NCBI RefSeq assembly: GCF_000186865.1
Contig: NW_008705602.1
Coordinates: 66,330-124,933, forward strand
Reading direction: 5' to 3'
DNA length: 58,604 nucleotides
Source of the DNA: Aureococcus anophagefferens
Taxonomy: Eukaryota > Sar > Pelagophyceae > Pelagomonadales > Pelagomonadaceae
Shown in pieces: positions 53,466 through 58,604 of the stretch. The translations under genes and the position numbers were made by a program. The notes under the pieces were generated by a model. That model made no database searches. It had not been told where the DNA came from and saw only the letters and a list, made by a program, of their open reading frames with translations. Positions within the stretch are counted from its first letter, which is position 1; the number at the start of each line of letters is the position of its first letter.

Positions 53466-55284
53466 TCAAACATTCGCTTCCTGGTGCCGCACTACGCAGG
53501 CCTGGAGGTGCTGACGCTCGCGCGTTCTTGCATTTGCAAGACTCCAGGAAAGCTTCCATATGTGAACTTGCCCAGCTGAGTCGCCGCAAGCTAGAAAGTC
53601 TCTCTGCTTGGGGTTAAATTGAACTGCCAATATGCGATTTCGCGTCACGCAGTTGATTGCGGCGGCCTTTGAAGGCGGTGTCTCAAGTTCAGCAACTGGT
53701 ATCATCGGCTGGGCGGTACCAAGGTCATGAATCCGCACAATACCACCATCACCTGCAACAGCAAAAACCAAAGGGCGAAACTTGGACCAGTCTGCACAGT
53801 AAAGCCCGGTCGGGAGGCAACCACGGTCTGCATTATCCGAGATGCGGGATGCTGACATCAAGGGCAACCTCTGCAGGATAGATCGAAAGCAAAGGGTCCC
53901 ATCAACACCAACAGACAAAAAGGCATGTCGGTGAAAGGGTGAGCACACGATCGCTGTTATCGGACCAACCTACGTGGAAAATTGTTGAAATTCATATCTT
54001 TCCTTGGACAACGACCAGACATGTGGCTCATACTCGGTAGTAGGCCCACAAGATGATGGAAAAATGTGATGTAGCTTTGGCTTGGAAGCGAAGACATCGC
54101 GCGCGTTAATCGCTTGTTTTCTAGCACCCTCCGCCCAGTCTCCTACATGCTTACATAGCTTTGGCTGAATGTGCGATGGCAAACGATTAATAATATCTGC
54201 GGCGCTATGTTCCCAGCGTATCGGTCGCGCAGGTACGAATGGCTTAATAGTATTGTTATGTGAGCAACGAAGGACAAGACCACTCTCCGAGCCAACAAGA
54301 ATTGCTGATTGGGTAAAATCCATGGCCGTGCCACCAATTATTGGGACACGTCCCTTTATCTCAAGGCCCCCTCGTATTATGTGCATTCCACAAACCTAGA
54401 CACACGCGCCAAAAAAATAAGGAATGCAGGATAAGTAAGGTACCCACCGGATGCGGCAAGCAGCCTCCAGCTTCGCGACTTGCGTTCTCGATGGTTTCTA
54501 GGGACCACCAAAGGACCTTGCCGTCGCCAGATAAAGATGCAAGCTGGTACGAGCCTTGCTTAGATCCTGGTGAGGTTGGTACATGTAGCCACAGGAGTGC
54601 TGTAATGGGTTCGCGGTGGAAGTACTCATCAATATCGGAAGAGGCCTTTAGAGAGTCATGCGTAGAGGTAAGGTCGTAAATCAATATTTCTCCATTAAAG
54701 GTGCCAGCAGCAAGTAGAGATGGATGAGTCGGATGGCAGGTGACAACCGTGAAGCACGACGCGTATTCGAGGATATGCGTAGCCTTGCTAGGACAAAAGT
54801 CGCCGCGAAATAAAGACCAACAGCAAATTATGCCACTATCGTCGCACCAACCGAATTTATCGGGCCTCCCAAAGGCTGCACAAATCATAGAACCTGTCGA
54901 ATTCCATGATAGATCGACACATTGCAACTCTGTTTTGTCAACAAGATTGCACGTCAGCACATACTTGTGGGTGATATCATGGTCACCAGCGGTGCTCAAA
55001 GGCGCGAAGTCGTCGAATGCATCGTCGCGCAATTCTAGCTCTCTCTTCATACCAAGGGCAAGATCAATCAAAAGCGGATCGGTGTTTAGAGAACTTCTGT
55101 CCTCACCCTTGTCTGAATTTATTACTTCTGTCTGAGTACCTACCTTGGGAGGCTGATCCGTTCCAGAGGCTAGACTTGAAAACTGAAGTGCGAAAGTCTG
55201 TGTTGAAATATGGCCACATGGCGGAGAGTAAACATCAAAGTGAGTTGTTGATGCACAATCTGCATCGCTGAAAGCAGTAATCAT
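53466..55284 (-). CDS. DYNC2I2: Dynein-2 intermediate chain, WDR34/DYNC2I2-like WD40 protein
   Basis: Three exons: 55284-54448, 54395-54021 and 53969-53466. Introns of 52 bases (54396-54447) and 51 bases (53970-54020) read in frame (CLPHP|VCGMHIIRGG; TEYEPH|VGPITAIV). WD40 blades match WDR34: DLSWNSTGSMICAAFGRPDK, SGIICCWSLFRGDFCPSKAT, TVVTCHPTHPSLLAAGTFNG, EILIYDL, REPITALLWL, LASLSGDGKVLWWSL, GSESGLVLRCS, IVCSPFHRHAFLSVGVDGTL, FRPLVFAVAGDGG, LAVQFNPKQRDFLACGDSAG and VHIWKLS. WDR34 is an intermediate chain of dynein-2, the motor for retrograde intraflagellar transport. The N-terminus contains KVGTQTEVI, resembling the short TQT motif by which dynein intermediate chains bind LC8 light chain. 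It lies near the NME7-like gene on the same strand, which fits a flagellated cell. Confidence 0.9.
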
Positions 55285-56148
55285 TGTGTGGGTATGCTAT
55301 GTCAATGATTAAGATGCTTCTGCCGCAGTGCTAGACGCATTTGGCCTTGTCTATGAGCTCGTGTATCTTTCGGTGCTTTACCTCGACTTTGCTTTTTGTC
55401 TACCCCTCTAGAGAGATAGAGAGACTTCTACCTTCATCTTCAGTGAACTGCATCTTGATGTTGCAGTGCACCTTACCCCACTGCGCTCCTGCTGCGTATC
55501 CTGCTGTGGCGGGAGATTGGACTAAGGTAACCTGCTGTGGCGGGAATTCCGCCTTCAATATCTACCTTTAGCTTAGTTTGAAGCTGGCATTGCAGTGCAT
55601 GTATCCGCCCTATTTATCTCATTATATCTTTACCCTACAGATACGCGTCGCCGTATCTTTTCTCCTTTTTTCTTATCTCACATCTAGCGAGGGCTGCCTT
55701 GGTGTTATCCAGGCTGAGAGTCCGCGCTAGTGCCCCTAGACTACCCGGGGAGATCAGAGGTAACATCTACTTAGTTCTACAGTTGAGGGGCCTTACGATC
55801 CTTTGACATTTGGTCCCAGCTACCGGAACTGGCTTCATCAGAGTCCGAGAGCAGTGAGGGGCTCCTCACTGCAGACGACGAACGATTCCCGATGCTGCAG
55901 TGATTCGAAACGAGTCGGTGGGCTGGGAGGCGTCGAGCGCGCCCCATTCGAGCCTCTGAGAACCGCCCGCCTGTTCCCCGACGCCATCGCCTGGACGTCC
56001 CGTTTTCACCGGCGCGTCGTCCGTCAGGATGCGGCCCATGCAGCCACTGAGATCGTTGCGCATCTCCGCGTATTCGCTGAGCGGCGCGGGTGCAAAGCCT
56101 GTCACAAACGCATCACGCAGCCCGGAAACCAGGGGTCACCAACGGCTC

Positions 56149-56310
56149 GCCCTCGTCCGATGGACCTGCGCTCGTCCGACGGCCGTGCGCTCGTCCGACG
56201 GCCGAGTCCTCGTCCGAGGGCGCCGATTTCGCCGTCCGAGGGCCCGAGGGCGTCGGCCGAGGGGGCGGCGCCCTCGTCCCGAGGGCGCCGAGGGCGCCGA
56301 GGGCGCCACC
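56149..56310. repeat. GC-rich tandem repeats (ctcgtccgacggccg and gagggcgccgagggcgcc units)
   Basis: Several 15-20-base units containing ctcgtccga are followed by at least four gagggcgcc units. The latter resemble the tract at 655-750. Confidence 0.8.
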
Positions 56311-56324
56311 GACCCCCCTCAAGG

Positions 56325-56393
56325 CACACCCAGCCCCTAATCCAACTATTATTAAATCCTATATCATTCTATATCTTGTATCATTCCTTAATA
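56325..56393 (-). repeat. Dispersed repeat family 1, inverted copy 4
   Basis: The reverse complement begins taaggaatgatacaagatat and continues to the gttggattagg...ctgggtgtg end seen in the other copies. It carries an extra dozen bases in the middle. Confidence 0.85.
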
Positions 56394-56439
56394 TCTGCGG
56401 CCGCGCTGATCTCATACGAGAGACCAGTGCCGAACTTGC

Positions 56440-57573
56440 ATGAGCCTCATCTATGCGCTAGCGGCCAGTTTGGCGATCTCCCTTTACGTGTGGCTACCGG
56501 CAAGCGTCAGGCCGCCGCATGTGGGTTTCCAGAGTCTACCATCCTATGCACGTGAAGAAACTGGAATCTGTAGATAATGTATCACAATGACATGAAATTC
56601 TTGATCTCGAAGCACACAATCTTGGGTGCGATGCATATGCACACGCCTCATGAACTCGCGTTTCATGGATTGGCAGTGCAAGCAGCATCAACTTACTTGC
56701 GACCAGGCTCAAAAAGCGCGATTTCCCTTGGAGTGGGCGCGGGGTCAGTGGTGAAGGAGCTGCGACACCGGAACGTGCAAGTGCGCGCAGTAGAGATAGA
56801 CCCGACTATCGCCCGGCTCGCTCGCATCGAATTCGGTGTTGGATGTTCCGTAGGTGATGGTAGCTTTTCTGCGTTATGCTAATAACTTTTCACCGCAACG
56901 GCTCACTCATTATCTAGGTGTAGATGTCATTGAGCATGTACGTGAGGGCTCACATGATCTAGTCATTGTTGATGCATTCGACGGCGAAGGCATGGCTTCG
57001 ACATGGCGATTCCTAAATGGTGAGACCATGCGACATATAAAGGTGAGTTTCAAGGACCAGGCAAATGGGCTCCTTGTTTTCAACCTCGTCTTGGCGGGCG
57101 AGACGGAGGCGGACGATGATGTTCTTCACCGTGCTGCCTCAATCATGGCCCAAAAATTCGAGTTCGTTCGGGCGTTCCGCGACTCTCCGCCTCAAGACAC
57201 TGTTGCTGCTGCCAATGTCATCTTCTTTGCCTCTGATTCCAAGATTGACGCCGAAGGTCTGCAAACGTTATTTGAAGACGACTGGAGTCACGGCTCAGAG
57301 CATTGGGTCGTACGTAGCTTCCATAAATGGCAAGTGCTGGAATGTACGCCCGCGCATTGTGAAGGTCTCTCAAGGAACTCCCCGAAGTCACCACCAGGGA
57401 GGGAGTATGATATCAAGCTCAGGCAGAAATTTGCTGAGATTACCGCCTCATACATTCCCGCCGAGAAATTATATAGCACCCAAATCAAGATAGAGATGCA
57501 GGCTGCAGCTCTTGCGATTTCTGGGATATTATTCTACACTTTCCGAAAGCAACCTCGTGGTAAAACAGAGTAA
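56440..57573 (+). CDS. Spermidine-synthase-like SAM-dependent transferase with N-terminal membrane anchor
   Basis: The start at ATG 56440 gives a hydrophobic leader (SLIYALAASLAISLYVWLPA), then RPPHVGFQSLPSYAREET. A short intron probably removes the stop near 56575. Next comes MKFLISKHTILGAMHMHTP, then the Rossmann nucleotide-binding motif ISLGVGAGSVVKEL and the acidic end of strand 2 (VRAVEIDPTIARLA). A 64-base intron at 56854-56917 (gtgatg...tatctag) joins GCSVG to VDVIEHVREGSHD in frame. LVIVDAFDGEGM corresponds to the strand-4 acidic motif of spermidine synthases. The C-terminus has a second hydrophobic stretch (AAALAISGILFYTF). Whether it transfers aminopropyl or methyl groups cannot be told. 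The family includes both polyamine synthases and METTL13-type methyltransferases. Confidence 0.75.
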
Positions 57574-58224
57574 GCTTACTCGTGGTGAAGGTGATTCTCC
57601 TCTCAGCAAATTTTCCACTGATTCCAATGGGCTGATAACCAGGGAGAGTCCAAGCAGGCTCTCCGGAAGGCCGGGCTCACATGGGGAAGTATGTTGGGGG
57701 GCTGAGCCAGTAGACTGGACTCTGAGAGGCCCGGAAGCGGGCGAATGTACCGCGCTTTGGGTGCGAAGCAACAAAGCAGCCTCAAAATAAGAGCCCGATC
57801 GGCAAAGATGGTATTGGCGAGTTTGGGCGTCCGATCTAGTCCATGGGTGGTCTGGGCCTGCGTGATGGGCTCACCTGCAGCTTGTTCAGCGTGTCCATCG
57901 ACCTGACGCCGTTCAGAGACGTCCTCAATAGTTCACGAGCGTTTCCATGGCGCCGCGAGTGTGCGGTACCAGTAGCGGACGTTTTCTGAGTTTTGGCGTT
58001 GAAAGATACACCCCCCCCCCTTCCTTCCGCCCCCTCAGAATGGCGCTTATGGTGCACGCCAAACAAGGCAGCCCACCTAGTTACAGCCACTGCGAACCCA
58101 CCCGCCATCTACTGCCCCTCGTTCCCCCCTTCCTGCTCACCGCCGTCTACTCAAACTCCCAGTCGCCATGCGCATTTGGCCATATCGCCCTTACTAAGCC
58201 TTTCGCGAATCCTCAGGCTGACAA
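57574..58224. other. Convergent intergenic region
   Basis: No gene is supported; overlapping open frames show no protein-like pattern. A poly-C run lies at about 58011-58021. Confidence 0.55.
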
Positions 58225-58604
58225 TTAACATGGGCCAATTAAGCTATCCTGACGCTCGTAGTACAAAACGCACGCCTTATTTGTGACGACGTCCTTGTGT
58301 TCGCAGTGTTGTATAAGTGTGTCGTTCGCCAGGCGCCATTCATCGTCACATAATCTGACCTTGGCTGTGAAGTGGCCCTGGCCGACATAATAGTTCCGCC
58401 CGGTTCCTCCGTGCTCTGTGATCGCTTTGAGGTCGTAGAGGAAAGCGCCCTCTTTGGGACCAGAAATGCGCTTGCTGAGATCAAATTTGTACCTTGGGAA
58501 AGTTACTTTTGTCTCGACCTTGACTCCAACAGATTTGTTTCGAGATAAGTGAACGATGAGGATCTTGGGAAGAGACCAGATGGCCGTGCGCACGCATGGC
58601 AGGG
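58225..58604 (-). CDS. Ubiquitin-specific protease (USP), C-terminal part, cut by window edge
   Basis: The minus strand is open from the window end to a stop at 58225. It reads IWSLPKILIVHLSRNKS, then FPRYKFDLSKRISG, FLYDLKAITEHGGTG, YYVGQGHFTAKVR, WRLANDTLIQHC and ACVLYYERQ. These are the C-terminal boxes of the USP family in order: LPxxLxxHLxR, the FP/LDLS strand, YDLxAxxxHxG, the catalytic-His box (GHFTA), W...ND, and AYxLFYxR. The His is present. The Cys box lies outside the window. USPs remove ubiquitin from proteins. Confidence 0.9.
   Translation of the reverse strand, partial: LPCVRTAIWSLPKILIVHLSRNKSVGVKVETKVTFPRYKFDLSKRISGPKEGAFLYDLKAITEHGGTGRNYYVGQGHFTAKVRLCDDEWRLANDTLIQHCEHKDVVTNKACVLYYERQDSLIGPC

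Larger units (their letters stand above)
55285..56439. other. Divergent intergenic region
   Basis: It lies between the WDR34-like and methyltransferase-like genes. The first half is pyrimidine-rich with a short direct repeat (cctgctgtggcgggagattg / cctgctgtggcgggaattcc near 55500-55550). The second half is GC-rich with tandem Arg-coding-like repeats (56149-56310) and the inverted copy of repeat family 1. Confidence 0.6.

Noticed and set aside
55803..56555. 250-codon plus-strand frame before the methyltransferase gene
   Set aside because: It runs through the GC-rich tandem repeats and the family 1 repeat; no protein-like pattern, and the real start is at 56440 in another frame.

Overview
This is a eukaryotic nuclear scaffold piece (three runs of N: 10992-11041, 33189-33238, 48289-48412). 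Genes are long, lie on both strands, and most are broken by very short GT-AG introns. Those I could place by reading frame are mostly 43-64 bases long. There is no operon structure and no bacterial-style ribosome binding site. Cilium genes (NME7-like kinase, WDR34/DYNC2I2-like dynein-2 chain, sperm-tail PG-rich repeat protein), a bacterial-type N-acetylglutamate synthase with a hydrophobic N-terminus, and protein repeats I associate with heterokonts suggest a flagellated, probably photosynthetic stramenopile. That placement is an inference.

Layout. 1-1167: intergenic, with a dispersed repeat and a GC-rich low-complexity tract. 1168-3736 (+): helical-repeat protein. 4096-6445 (-): spliced conserved hypothetical. 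6561-10150 (-): spliced armadillo-type protein. 11082-20114 (+): a 3010-residue intronless protein joining an armadillo-like scaffold to two PKA-regulatory-subunit-like modules (four cyclic-nucleotide-binding domains). 21401-33188 (-): remains of one giant spliced gene, cut by a gap at its 5' end. 34091-36357 (+): sperm-tail PG-rich repeat protein. 37255-40418 (-): receiver-like + TPR + cNMP-binding protein. 41195-44478 (-): O-GlcNAc-transferase-like TPR protein. 45067-47215 (+): N-acetylglutamate synthase. 49152-50246 (-): NME7-like. 53466-55284 (-): WDR34-like. 56440-57573 (+): spermidine-synthase-like methyltransferase. 58225-58604 (-): C-terminal part of a ubiquitin-specific protease, cut by the window edge.

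The intergenic spaces are filled with diverged dispersed repeats that recur within the window in several mosaic combinations. They are often much more GC-rich than the genes. Some hold short stretches that still read as protein (51547-51960, 52560-52880, 37049-37203). No transposase, reverse transcriptase, rRNA, tRNA or CRISPR array was recognised.

Themes. Two genes carry cyclic-nucleotide-binding domains (11082-20114 and 37255-40418), and several of their neighbours are ciliary. The most novel item is the armadillo/double-PKA-R fusion: each module carries its own pseudosubstrate-like Lys-Arg-x-Ala-Val site, and the first of the four phosphate-binding cassettes has lost its arginine.
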